Source: JABDBK01 sp964453575
GTDB lineage: Bacteria; Pseudomonadota; Gammaproteobacteria; DSM-16500
DNA length: 26,708 nucleotides
Assembly: GCA_964453575.1 (NCBI GenBank)
Contig: CAYVRW010000023.1
Coordinates: 1 to 26,708 of the forward strand
Reading direction: 5' to 3'
Shown here: in pieces, positions 1-8,220 of the stretch
How the letters are laid out: every line of letters starts with the position of its first letter
How positions within the stretch are numbered: position 1 is the stretch's first letter
Made by a program: the position numbers and the translations under genes
Notes under the pieces: model-generated
Told to the model about the DNA's origin: nothing
The model's database searches: none
The model's input: only the letters and a program-made list of their open reading frames with translations

Positions 1-1
1 A

Positions 2-730
2 AATACGCAACAACCTATTTATAAGCGTATATTACTGAAGTTGAGCGGCGAAGCATTACAAGGTGACCACTTATTTGGTATTGATCCTGGAAAATTATCC
101 AGGATCAGTAGTGATGTTGCTAAGGTCATCAAGCTTGGTATGCAAGTGGGGCTTGTGATTGGCGGTGGTAATATCATTCGCGGCGCTGATTTTTACACAG
201 CAGGCATAGACCGTGTTACAGCAGATCAAATGGGAATGCTTGCAACTGTCGTGAATGGCTTAGCATTACGCGATGCATTTGAGAAAAAATCCATTCCTGT
301 TAAAGTCATGTCAGCTTTTCCTGTTCCAGGCATGGTTGAATTTTATGACTGCAGACAAGCGAAAGAAGCATTACAAAAAGGAACCGTGGTGATTTTTGTT
401 GGCGGCACGGGTAATCCTCTTGTCACTACTGATACTGCAGCAGCATTGCGCGGTATTGAAATAGGCGCAGATATTCTTATCAAAGCCACCAAAGTAGACG
501 GTGTATTTGCTGCAGACCCTATTAAAAATCCTAAAGCAGAACGTTACACTCGATTAACTTACGCTCAAGTGTTAGAACAGCGCTTAGGTGTTATGGATTT
601 GAATGCCATATTATTATGCCAAGATTATGGTATGCCTTTGCGAGTATTTAATATGAGTCGTCAAGATGCATTAATGCGAATAGTGCAAGGCGACGATGTA
701 GGTACTTTAATTCAAGCAGGAGTTGAGTAA
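2..730 (+). CDS. pyrH: UMP kinase, 5'-truncated by the window edge
   Basis: Cytoplasmic UMP kinase (UMP + ATP to UDP + ADP), an amino-acid-kinase-fold enzyme of pyrimidine synthesis. The reading frame is open from base 2, and the residues before the TTG at 41 (YKRILLKLSGEAL) are the conserved start of PyrH. That TTG is therefore internal, and the true start lies just outside the window. The glycine-rich VIGGGNIIRG, the TGNP..TTD segment and KATKVDGVFAADP are the nucleotide- and phosphate-binding motifs. The stop codon overlaps the frr start (TAATG), as in the usual pyrH-frr pair. Identity is secure; only the first few codons are missing. Confidence 0.96.
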   Translation, partial: NTQQPIYKRILLKLSGEALQGDHLFGIDPGKLSRISSDVAKVIKLGMQVGLVIGGGNIIRGADFYTAGIDRVTADQMGMLATVVNGLALRDAFEKKSIPVKVMSAFPVPGMVEFYDCRQAKEALQKGTVVIFVGGTGNPLVTTDTAAALRGIEIGADILIKATKVDGVFAADPIKNPKAERYTRLTYAQVLEQRLGVMDLNAILLCQDYGMPLRVFNMSRQDALMRIVQGDDVGTLIQAGVE

Positions 731-1284
731 TGCATAAAATTATTCAAGATGCAGATGTGCGTATGCAAAAAGGCATAGAAGCTTTTAAACAAGCTATGTC
801 AAAAGTGCGTACAGGCCGTGCTAATCCTAGTTTATTAGAACATATTCGTGTCGATTATTACGGAAATCTCGTACCATTAAATCAAGTATCAAATATTACT
901 GTTGCGGATGCGCGTACCTTGGCTATTTCTCCATGGGAAAAGAAAATGACGCCCGTTATTGAAAAAGCTATTATGACCGCAGACCTTGGTTTGAATCCAG
1001 TGACGACGGGTGATCTTATTCGCATTCCTCTACCTGCTATCACAGAAGAACGCCGCAAAGAACTGATTAAAATAGTTCGTAATGAAGCAGAAACAGCGCG
1101 GGTGAGTATTCGAAATATACGTAGAGATGCAAACACAGCCATTAAAGAATTACTAAAAAATAAAGACATCGCTGAAGATGAAGAGCGTCGTTTAAATGAT
1201 GCAACACAAAAATTAACGGACAAATTTACGGCCGAAGTGGAAGTCATGTTGGCCACAAAAGAAAAAGATTTAATGGCGATTTAA
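730..1284 (+). CDS. frr: Ribosome recycling factor
   Basis: Splits post-termination 70S ribosomes together with EF-G. The product is 184 residues, the usual RRF length (E. coli 185). It shows the family's three-helix-bundle sequence: KVRTGRANPSLLEHI near residues 26-40, the VPLNQVSNI hinge region, and the C-terminal basic helix containing RNIRRDAN. The start overlaps the pyrH stop and the stop overlaps the uppS start, both as TAATG, so translation of the three genes is probably coupled. In E. coli dxr lies between frr and uppS; here it is absent. Confidence 0.96.
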   Translation: MHKIIQDADVRMQKGIEAFKQAMSKVRTGRANPSLLEHIRVDYYGNLVPLNQVSNITVADARTLAISPWEKKMTPVIEKAIMTADLGLNPVTTGDLIRIPLPAITEERRKELIKIVRNEAETARVSIRNIRRDANTAIKELLKNKDIAEDEERRLNDATQKLTDKFTAEVEVMLATKEKDLMAI

Positions 1285-2012
1285 TGAATCCATCAATTTT
1301 TCCTCGGCATATTGCTATCATTATGGATGGCAATGGTCGATGGGCCAAGCAGCGTCATTTACCTCGAGTAGCTGGCCACAAAGCAGGTCTTGAAGCTGCG
1401 CAAAAGGTTGTTGAGTATTGCGTTAAACAGAAATTGGAAGTTTTGACACTGTTTGTATTTAGCAGTGAAAATTGGCGTAGACCTGAGGATGAAGTCAGTT
1501 ATCTTATGCATCTTTTTACTATTATGCTGCAGCGTGAAGCCAGCAAATTACATGAGCAGAATGTTCAGCTGCGTGTGATTGGCGATCGCAGCCGTTTCAG
1601 TAAAAGTCTACAAAAACATATTGCTAACGTTGAAAAATTAACAGCATCAAACACAGGACTTAAATTAGTGCTTGCTGCCAACTATGGCGGTCAATGGGAT
1701 ATTACCGAAGCTGTGCGTAATATTGTGTTACATTGTCAGCACGGCGATATCAGTACGGATGATGTGACGGCAGATACGATTAAACACTATTTATCGTTTG
1801 CTGATTTACCTGATCCTGATCTTTTTATTCGTACTAGCGGTGAAATGCGTATCAGTAATTTTATGTTATGGCAGTTAGCTTATACTGAATTATATTTCAC
1901 CGACGTTTATTGGCCTGACTTTGGTGCAGCAGAAATGGATAAGGCACTCGCGTTTTTTAAAAGCCGCGAGCGCCGTTTTGGTTATATTAGTGAACAATTA
2001 AAAGAAGGTTAA
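1284..2012 (+). CDS. uppS: Undecaprenyl diphosphate synthase (cis-prenyltransferase)
   Basis: Condenses farnesyl diphosphate with eight isopentenyl diphosphates to give the C55 lipid carrier for peptidoglycan and O-antigen. The 242-residue protein has the catalytic motif HIAIIMDGNGRWA, with the metal-binding Asp at residue 15. The conserved C-terminal block IRTSGEMRISNF...ELYFTDVYWPDF is also present. In many homologues the corresponding motif reads IRTGGE. The start overlaps the frr stop, and one base separates the stop from cdsA. This places it in the usual envelope-precursor operon. Confidence 0.95.
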   Translation: MNPSIFPRHIAIIMDGNGRWAKQRHLPRVAGHKAGLEAAQKVVEYCVKQKLEVLTLFVFSSENWRRPEDEVSYLMHLFTIMLQREASKLHEQNVQLRVIGDRSRFSKSLQKHIANVEKLTASNTGLKLVLAANYGGQWDITEAVRNIVLHCQHGDISTDDVTADTIKHYLSFADLPDPDLFIRTSGEMRISNFMLWQLAYTELYFTDVYWPDFGAAEMDKALAFFKSRERRFGYISEQLKEG

Positions 2013-2013
2013 T

Positions 2014-2835
2014 ATGCTGCAAAAACGTATTTTTACCGCCCTTATTCTTATTCCGTTATGTGTGGTGCTTATTTTAGCGCTACCCCTGAAACATTTTGCT
2101 ATCGTAACAGGAGGCATCGTTTTTTGGGCTGCCATGGAATGGTCCAATCTGTTGGGCTTGAAGTCATTATTACCTAAAATCCTCTACGCATTGATAGTAA
2201 CACTGCTGCTTCCGCTGACACTTTATCTATACCAGCATGGGGAGTCTACTTTTATACTTTTTTTACGAGTATTCTACTGGACGGTCTTTTTTTGGTGGCT
2301 GTTTGCTGCTCTGTTAGTTATTTCCTACCCTAAATTTAGCAATTACTGGGGAAAAGGAGTTCTTATAAGAGGGCTTATGGGAATTATGGTATTGGTTCCT
2401 TGCTGGCTTTCATTGGTTTTACTTCATTATGTTACTCCTTATTTAGTATTGTCGCTATTTGTGCTGATTTGGGGCGCAGATACAGGCGCGTATTTCGCTG
2501 GTAAAAAATGGGGAAAAAATAAACTACTGCCGCAAGTGAGTCCTGGAAAAACATGGCAAGGATTACTCGGTGCCGTATTGACTCCTATTATTATTGTTGT
2601 AATCTTCGTGATTGCGTTACGTATTCCAATGATGGTCTTTCCTTACATATCATTTATAGTAATGATCGTTTTGTTTTCTGTTTTAGGTGATTTATTTGAA
2701 AGTATGTTGAAACGTCAAGCAGGAATCAAAGATTCAGGAAAATTATTGCCTGGACATGGAGGAATTTTAGATAGAATTGATAGTTTAACTGCTGCTGCAC
2801 CCATTGTGACATTATATTTGCTGTATATGAAATAG
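2014..2835 (+). CDS. cdsA: Phosphatidate cytidylyltransferase (CDP-diglyceride synthase)
   Basis: Integral inner-membrane enzyme that makes CDP-diacylglycerol from phosphatidic acid and CTP, the branch point for all phospholipids. The 273 residues form about eight hydrophobic segments, beginning with a helix near residues 8-30. The family signature spans residues 225-258, from GDLFES through KDSGKLLPGHGGILDRIDSL, and supplies the metal-binding acidic residues. SPGKTWQG upstream is also conserved. In E. coli the next gene is rseP; here 68 bases of non-coding sequence lead straight to bamA. Confidence 0.95.
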   Translation: MLQKRIFTALILIPLCVVLILALPLKHFAIVTGGIVFWAAMEWSNLLGLKSLLPKILYALIVTLLLPLTLYLYQHGESTFILFLRVFYWTVFFWWLFAALLVISYPKFSNYWGKGVLIRGLMGIMVLVPCWLSLVLLHYVTPYLVLSLFVLIWGADTGAYFAGKKWGKNKLLPQVSPGKTWQGLLGAVLTPIIIVVIFVIALRIPMMVFPYISFIVMIVLFSVLGDLFESMLKRQAGIKDSGKLLPGHGGILDRIDSLTAAAPIVTLYLLYMK

Positions 2836-2903
2836 ATTATTACTAGATTTCATCTTTGAAACCCAGGATAATGTGCGTTCGTTTTTATGGTTGTGATAAC
2901 AAT

Positions 2904-5219
2904 ATGAAAAAAATAATACTGCTCTTCATGTTAATCTTTCTTTTTGTAAGTGAAGCGATAGCATCGGAAGCTTTTGTGGTAAAGAAAATTGAAGTCCAGG
3001 GATCAGCGGGTGTCTCGGATGCAACAGTATACAATTATCTACCTATTAAAGTAGGTGATACCGTCACTTCTGCCAACACTCCAGAAATCATTCGCTCACT
3101 TTATGCGACAGGATTTTTTGAACATATTTCTCTTTCACGACAAGGTAATACGCTCATTATTCATGTTGTTGATAGACCCATCATTGGACAGTTAAAAATT
3201 TCGGGTAATTCTGTTGTTCCTACCGATAAACTTCAGGAAGTTTTACACAGTGTAGGTGCAGTAGAGGGCAGAACTTATAATAGGTCAACATTAGATAAAA
3301 TTAAACTCAGTTTACTCAATCAATATTACCAAGTAGGACGTTATAATGCGCGGGTGGACATTAAGGTTACACCTATGGAGCGCAATCGTGTTCGAGTTGA
3401 AATTATCATGTCAGAAGGCGTCGTTGCAAAAGTAAAAGCCATTAACTTAATTGGTGTGCATGCATTTAAAGCTCGCGATTTAAACAAGCAACTCACGATG
3501 ACAACCCCCAATTTGTTTACCTTTTTTACGCAAAAAGATCAATACTCTCAAGAAAAACTCGATGCAAGTATGGAAAATGTGCGTAATTATTACTTAGATC
3601 GCGGTTATGTAAAGTTTAATGTGAAATCTTCGCAAGCAGCCATTACACCCGATAGAAAATCTATTTTTGTGACGATAGTGGTTGAAGAAGGCGAGAAATA
3701 TACTATAGAAGGAGTGGACATTAGGGGCCAATTAGTCATTCCTCGCGAAGAATTGATGAACCGTGTTTTATTTAAGAAAGGCGATACTTTTTCGCGTCGT
3801 TATATTATAGCTACACAAAAACGACTTACCGATGTATTAGGCGAAAAAGGTTATGCTTTTGCTGAAGTGAATGTGATTCCAAGAGTGGATGAAGAAAAGA
3901 AACAGGTCTTCATCACATTTGAAGTGCGTCCAGGGAAGCGTGTTTATGTTAGACATGTCACTTTTACCGATAATACTAAAACAAATGATGAAGTATTGCG
4001 TCGTGAAATTGAGCAAATGGAAGCTTCGGTCGTTTCAACACCTCAATTAAATCAATCGAAAATGCGTTTGCAACGATTGCCTTATATCAAAGAAGTTGAA
4101 ATGAAAATTAATCCTGTACCAGGAACAGATGATAAGGCAGATGTTAATTATAAGATAAAAGAAGACAGTGCTGCGCAAGCCAATTTCAGTGTAGGCTATT
4201 CTCAATTAGACCACTTGCTCTTTAGTGCGGGACTTAATCAAAAGAACTTTTTAGGTACTGGCAATACCTTAGGGTTTAACGTATCGACTAGCCGTAATCA
4301 AACCTATTACGGCATTAACTTCATGAACCCTTATTTTACCGCCGATGGGGTAAGTCGTAATCTTAGTTTGTCACTTACGCAATTTAATCCTAAATATGCC
4401 AACAGTGCCCGTGGTTTTACCATGGACCAAGTATCCTTGTCCGATGTCTACGGCATACCTATAGGACAAGAATTAGGCGTATTTAATCGTCTGCAATTAG
4501 GTTATGGTATAGAAAACATTAATCTTAATGTCAACCATACTGCAGCTTCCATACAAGTCAATCAATTTGTTAAAGAGCATGGAACGCATTATCAACAATT
4601 CGATATTATTACCGGTTTTTCAAGAGATAGCCGTGACCGTTATATTTTCCCGACAAGGGGAATGGTTCATACTATAGGTGCCAATCTTTATTTGCCGCTT
4701 AATAGCACCTCTCTTAGCTATTACATTATAGATTACAGCACAAAATGGTACCGGCCGCTGTCTGATCGTTTTATTGCAACTGCCAGAGCTGAATTGGGTT
4801 ACGGCAATGCTTTTTCGGGCGATGCTACGGATTTTCCTTTCTTTAAAAACTTTTATGCAGGCGGTATCACTTCTGTTAGAGGTTTTATGGGTAATCGAAT
4901 CGGGCCGCGTGATAATCATGGTAGCTCAACGGGTGGTAACGCTTTAGTCGATGCGAGTTTCGGGATTATTTTCCCTAATTATGTAACGGACAATTTACGT
5001 ACAACGTTGTTTATTGATGCCGGTAATGTTTACGATACGTTTAATAATAGATCAAATTATGCAGGTTCTGGCTCAGGGCCAGTACGTTATTCGGTAGGTG
5101 TTGAAGCAGACTGGTTAACCCCTATGGGATTAATTGATATCAGTTTGGCCAAGCCGTTAAATCCACAACGCGGCGAATCCGATCCATTCCAGCTTTCAGT
5201 GGGTGCTAATTTTGGATAA
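2904..5219 (+). CDS. bamA: Outer-membrane protein assembly factor BamA
   Basis: Omp85-family insertase of the BAM complex, which folds beta-barrel proteins into the outer membrane. The chosen ATG at 2904 begins a clear Sec signal peptide (MKKIILLFMLIFLFVSEAIA). Upstream in-frame TTG 2856 and ATG 2871 would place charged residues and cysteines before it. The mature protein has five POTRA domains (about 400 residues) followed by a 16-strand barrel. VRGF near the C-terminal third is the conserved loop-6 motif, accompanied by NRIGPRD. Oddly, the chain ends ...SVGANFG, with a glycine after the aromatic residue that normally closes the beta-signal. The ribosome-binding site at 2904 is weak. Confidence 0.95.
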   Translation: MKKIILLFMLIFLFVSEAIASEAFVVKKIEVQGSAGVSDATVYNYLPIKVGDTVTSANTPEIIRSLYATGFFEHISLSRQGNTLIIHVVDRPIIGQLKISGNSVVPTDKLQEVLHSVGAVEGRTYNRSTLDKIKLSLLNQYYQVGRYNARVDIKVTPMERNRVRVEIIMSEGVVAKVKAINLIGVHAFKARDLNKQLTMTTPNLFTFFTQKDQYSQEKLDASMENVRNYYLDRGYVKFNVKSSQAAITPDRKSIFVTIVVEEGEKYTIEGVDIRGQLVIPREELMNRVLFKKGDTFSRRYIIATQKRLTDVLGEKGYAFAEVNVIPRVDEEKKQVFITFEVRPGKRVYVRHVTFTDNTKTNDEVLRREIEQMEASVVSTPQLNQSKMRLQRLPYIKEVEMKINPVPGTDDKADVNYKIKEDSAAQANFSVGYSQLDHLLFSAGLNQKNFLGTGNTLGFNVSTSRNQTYYGINFMNPYFTADGVSRNLSLSLTQFNPKYANSARGFTMDQVSLSDVYGIPIGQELGVFNRLQLGYGIENINLNVNHTAASIQVNQFVKEHGTHYQQFDIITGFSRDSRDRYIFPTRGMVHTIGANLYLPLNSTSLSYYIIDYSTKWYRPLSDRFIATARAELGYGNAFSGDATDFPFFKNFYAGGITSVRGFMGNRIGPRDNHGSSTGGNALVDASFGIIFPNYVTDNLRTTLFIDAGNVYDTFNNRSNYAGSGSGPVRYSVGVEADWLTPMGLIDISLAKPLNPQRGESDPFQLSVGANFG

Positions 5220-5227
5220 CTGTGACA

Positions 5228-5248
5228 TACTATTCCGCTTGAATAGTA
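5228..5248 (+). other. Perfect 8-bp inverted repeat after bamA
   Basis: TACTATTC and GAATAGTA flank a five-base loop, starting eight bases after the bamA stop. No T-tract follows, so it is not a standard intrinsic terminator. It could be an RNA stability or processing hairpin in the bamA-skp transcript. Only the symmetry is observed; the function is inferred. Confidence 0.45.
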
Positions 5249-5352
5249 ACGCCAATCGCGCTTTAATATGCAACGCATTGGATAGCTGGGATGAAAGGGT
5301 TATCTTAGTTTTTTAGGAAGTTATTAATTAATTAAATTTGGAGAGTGTTGTT

Positions 5353-5865
5353 ATGAAAAAAATTTTAGCCGTTGTAAGTTCTTTATTATTAATAGGTGCT
5401 ACACAAGTTTATGCTGCTGACGCGGCTAGTCCCTCGCTCGCGGTTGTTAATGTTCAGCAATTATTTCAATCATCCCCCAAAATTGCTGATTTAAACAAGC
5501 AGTTACAAGCGAAATTTAAATCACGCCAAGAGAAATTAATTGCTTCACAGAAGACGCTGCAAGATGAAGTAGAAAAGTTCAAAAAAGAAGCTCCAACCAT
5601 GGGCCAAAAAGACAAGGATGCTTTACAAAAGAGAATTACTAATGACCAAGCTAATTTGTCTAAAGATGCTGCTACCTTCCAGCAAGATTTAAATAAAGAA
5701 CAAGGTAAGATCATGAAAGGTGTATTGGCACAATTAAATACAATTATTGCTTCGATTGCGAAGAAAAATAATTATTCACTCGTGCTGGATTCACAAGCTG
5801 TTATTTATGCTGCTGATAGTTCAGATATTACCAAGCAAGTTTCTAAAGAATTTGATTCAAAATAA
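5353..5865 (+). CDS. skp: Periplasmic chaperone Skp/OmpH
   Basis: Trimeric periplasmic chaperone that carries unfolded outer-membrane proteins to BAM. The ATG at 5353 lies nine bases after GGAG and opens a signal peptide, MKKILAVVSSLLLIGATQVYA, with cleavage expected after YA. The 170-residue length fits the family. The mature chain starts with the typical SLAVVNVQQLFQSSP strand. It then runs through a long charged coiled coil (about residues 40-130) rich in Lys, Gln and Glu, the Skp tentacles, and ends in a short beta segment. It follows bamA after a 133-base gap and precedes a strong terminator. Confidence 0.93.
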   Translation: MKKILAVVSSLLLIGATQVYAADAASPSLAVVNVQQLFQSSPKIADLNKQLQAKFKSRQEKLIASQKTLQDEVEKFKKEAPTMGQKDKDALQKRITNDQANLSKDAATFQQDLNKEQGKIMKGVLAQLNTIIASIAKKNNYSLVLDSQAVIYAADSSDITKQVSKEFDSK

Positions 5866-5887
5866 TATTGATTCAAAAATAATCAAC

Positions 5888-5925
5888 AAAGGCTGGGAAG
5901 ATCTAAAAGATCTCTTGGCCTTTTT
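5888..5925 (+). terminator. Intrinsic terminator after skp
   Basis: An outer AAGGC/GCCTT stem and an inner AGATCT/AGATCT stem, joined by G-U pairs with one bulged A, enclose a short A-rich loop. Five T residues follow directly (5921-5925). It sits 22 bases after the skp stop, so lpxD is probably expressed by readthrough or from its own promoter. Confidence 0.85.
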
Positions 5926-5949
5926 GTAATTCTGACACGACTTTAACTC

Positions 5950-7002
5950 ATGAAAAATAAACCACAATACACACTAGCCGAATTGGCTAAAGACTTAGAT
6001 GTGACGCTGCAAGGTGATGGGCAGTGTGTCATACAAGGTGTTTGTACCATACAAGATGGAAAAGAAGGCTGCATCGCTTTCTTGATGAATCCCTTGTACA
6101 AAAAATATCTTCCCACCACTTCGGCTTCAGCAGTCATACTTTTGCAAGAAGATAGCGCTAATTGCCCAGTTAATGCGCTAATCGCTAGAGATCCGTATTA
6201 CATTTATGCTAAGATTGCAGCCTATTTTGATGATAGGCCAAAAGCAAAATCGGGCATACATCCTACAGCTGTTATTGGACAACATTGTGACATTGATCCA
6301 AGTGTGAGCATAGGCCCTTATTGTGTAATTAATGATCACGTTAAATTAGGTGCCCATGTTGTTATCAATGCAGGCTGTGTTGTAGGTGAGCATACTGAGA
6401 TAGGTGCATCATCTTATTTATATGCCAACATTACGCTTTACCATAACATTAAAATAGGTAAGCGCGTAGTGATTGCTAGCGGCACGGTAATCGGCAGTGA
6501 TGGGTTTGGTATTGCTAAAAATAAAGGCGTCTGGCACAAAGTACCGCAATTAGGCAGAGTTATTGTTGGCGATGATGTAGAGATAGGCGCGAACTGTACC
6601 ATTGATAGAGGTGCCATAGGCGATACCATCATTGAAAATGGTGTTAAACTCGACAACTTGATACAAATCGGACACAATGTGCGCATTGGCGAAAATACCG
6701 CTATTGCAGCGTTTGTGGGTGTTTCCGGAAGTACAGAAATTGGTAAAAATGGCTTAATAGGTGGTCAGGCAGGATTTTCAGGACATCTTAGCATTGCTGA
6801 GAATGTAGTGATTACAGGCGGCACTGCTGTCACCTGTTCTATACGTGAGCCCGGTGTTTATTCTTCGGGTGTGGGCGGAGTAGTGACCAACAGTGAATGG
6901 CGCAAAAATAGTGCGCGCGTGAATCGTTTAGATAAGTTGATGGATAGGGTCAAAGTTTTAGAAGCAAATGTTTTAGCACTAACAGAGAGTAAAGAACAAT
7001 GA
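5950..7002 (+). CDS. lpxD: UDP-3-O-acylglucosamine N-acyltransferase
   Basis: Third step of lipid A synthesis: transfers a 3-hydroxyacyl chain from ACP to the 2-amino group of UDP-3-O-acyl-glucosamine. The 350 residues comprise an N-terminal uridine-binding domain (1-100), a left-handed beta-helix of hexapeptide repeats (about 100-300) and a C-terminal helix (about 317-350). The catalytic histidine sits in LIQIGHNV (His242, equivalent to E. coli His239). EPGVYSSG is a family signature. The start lies 24 bases past the skp terminator with no strong ribosome-binding site. The last bases overlap the fabZ start (ATGA). Confidence 0.95.
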   Translation: MKNKPQYTLAELAKDLDVTLQGDGQCVIQGVCTIQDGKEGCIAFLMNPLYKKYLPTTSASAVILLQEDSANCPVNALIARDPYYIYAKIAAYFDDRPKAKSGIHPTAVIGQHCDIDPSVSIGPYCVINDHVKLGAHVVINAGCVVGEHTEIGASSYLYANITLYHNIKIGKRVVIASGTVIGSDGFGIAKNKGVWHKVPQLGRVIVGDDVEIGANCTIDRGAIGDTIIENGVKLDNLIQIGHNVRIGENTAIAAFVGVSGSTEIGKNGLIGGQAGFSGHLSIAENVVITGGTAVTCSIREPGVYSSGVGGVVTNSEWRKNSARVNRLDKLMDRVKVLEANVLALTESKEQ

Positions 7003-7448
7003 AATTGATCATGGACATTCATGAGGTAATGAAATATCTCCCACATAGACCACCTTTTCTTTTGGTGGATGGTGTGACTGAAATAGAAATGGGTAAATCA
7101 TTGACGGCCATTAAAAATGTCACTATGAATGAACCTTATTTTGTCGGCCACTTTCCTAATAATCCTGTGATGCCCGGTGTGTTGATTGTGGAAGCATTAG
7201 CACAGGCCGCAGGTATTTTAGCTTATAAGTCAACGAATACTTCGCCAAGTGATGGCATATTGTATTTGTTTGCCGGCATAGACAATGTGCGTTTTCGCCG
7301 CGTGGTTTTGCCTGGCGATCAATTGCAGTTAAAAGTAAAATTTTTGTGGCAAAAGCGTGAAATTTGGAAGCTAGAAAGTGAAGCTTATGTAGGTGATGAG
7401 TTAGCTTGCTCGGCCGATTTATTAAGTGCGCGAACAAGAAGGGGTTAA
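6999..7448 (+). CDS. fabZ: 3-hydroxyacyl-ACP dehydratase FabZ
   Basis: Dehydrates 3-hydroxyacyl-ACP in fatty-acid elongation and competes with LpxA and LpxD for the same substrate. The 149-residue hot-dog-fold protein carries LPHRPPFLLVD and the active-site block HFPNNPVMPGVL..EALAQ, with catalytic His51 and Glu65. The ATG at 6999 overlaps the lpxD stop. An alternative ATG at 7011 would give MDIHEV, so the N-terminus is uncertain by four residues. Confidence 0.95.
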   Translation: MKLIMDIHEVMKYLPHRPPFLLVDGVTEIEMGKSLTAIKNVTMNEPYFVGHFPNNPVMPGVLIVEALAQAAGILAYKSTNTSPSDGILYLFAGIDNVRFRRVVLPGDQLQLKVKFLWQKREIWKLESEAYVGDELACSADLLSARTRRG

Positions 7449-7452
7449 GTAT

Positions 7453-8220
7453 ATGATTCATCAAACAGCTATTATTGATCCAAGTGCACGTATTGCTGAA
7501 AACGTACAAATTGGTCCATGGAGTATCATTGGTGCTGGTGTTGAAATAGGTGAGGGAACATGGATTGGCCCGCATGCAGTGATAAAAGGCCCCACAAAAA
7601 TTGGCAAAAATAATAAAATTTTCCAATTTTCATCGGTAGGTGAGGATTCACAAGATAAAAAATTTCGCGGCGAACATGCGTGGCTAGAAATAGGTGACAA
7701 TAATGTCATTCGAGAATTTTGTACCATTAATCGCGGCAGTGGCAGAGACGCAAAAACTATTATTGGTAACGATAATTTGTTAATGGCGTACGTGCATATT
7801 GCGCATGATTGTATTATTGGAAATCATACCATTTTTGCTAATAATGCCACACTTGCCGGCCATGTCACGGTAGAAGATTATGCCATATTAAGTGGGTTTT
7901 CAGGTTCTTTTCAATTTTGTCGTATTGGTGCTCATGCCTTTTTATCCATGGGTGCTCAAGTCGAAAAAGATGTGCCGCCTTTTGTGAAAGTTGCAGGATT
8001 TTACGCGAAACCTTTTGGATTAAATACGGTAGGTATGAAACGTCGCGGCTTTGCAACTGAAACCATGCTGTATTTGCGGCGTGCTTATAAAGTGATTTAT
8101 CGCAACGGTTTAACCGTGAAAGATGCATTAGAACAATTACGCCAAATGGTAGTGGATTGTCCTGAGATACAACTTTATATCGATTTTATTCAAAATTCAG
8201 AACGCGGACTGGTGCGCTAA
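7453..8220 (+). CDS. lpxA: UDP-N-acetylglucosamine acyltransferase
   Basis: First step of lipid A synthesis: 3-O-acylation of UDP-GlcNAc from 3-hydroxyacyl-ACP. The ATG at 7453 follows an AGAAGGGG ribosome-binding site and gives the standard start MIHQTAIIDPSA; the product is 255 residues. Hexapeptide repeats form the beta-helix. Catalytic His118 is in HIAHD (E. coli His125), and ANNATLAGH is intact. Two sites differ from E. coli: the His160 equivalent is Phe153, and the chain-length ruler Gly173 is Met166. Pseudomonas aeruginosa LpxA also has Met at the ruler and selects C10 chains, so a short 3-hydroxyacyl group is predicted. Confidence 0.94.
   Translation: MIHQTAIIDPSARIAENVQIGPWSIIGAGVEIGEGTWIGPHAVIKGPTKIGKNNKIFQFSSVGEDSQDKKFRGEHAWLEIGDNNVIREFCTINRGSGRDAKTIIGNDNLLMAYVHIAHDCIIGNHTIFANNATLAGHVTVEDYAILSGFSGSFQFCRIGAHAFLSMGAQVEKDVPPFVKVAGFYAKPFGLNTVGMKRRGFATETMLYLRRAYKVIYRNGLTVKDALEQLRQMVVDCPEIQLYIDFIQNSERGLVR

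Noticed and set aside
41..43. TTG as the start of pyrH
   Set aside because: The frame is open upstream to base 2 and encodes the conserved YKRILLK segment of PyrH, so the gene simply starts before the window.
2856..2903. Upstream TTG or ATG start for bamA
   Set aside because: It would put 11-16 charged, cysteine-containing residues ahead of a clean signal peptide; the ATG at 2904 fits better.
5316..5343. A sigma-E promoter upstream of skp
   Set aside because: GGAAGTT resembles the -35 element, but no TCAAA-like -10 lies 16-17 bases downstream.
5747..5929. Small + strand open frame overlapping the end of skp and the terminator
   Set aside because: It runs through the terminator stem in another frame, has no ribosome-binding site and its product shows no recognisable features.
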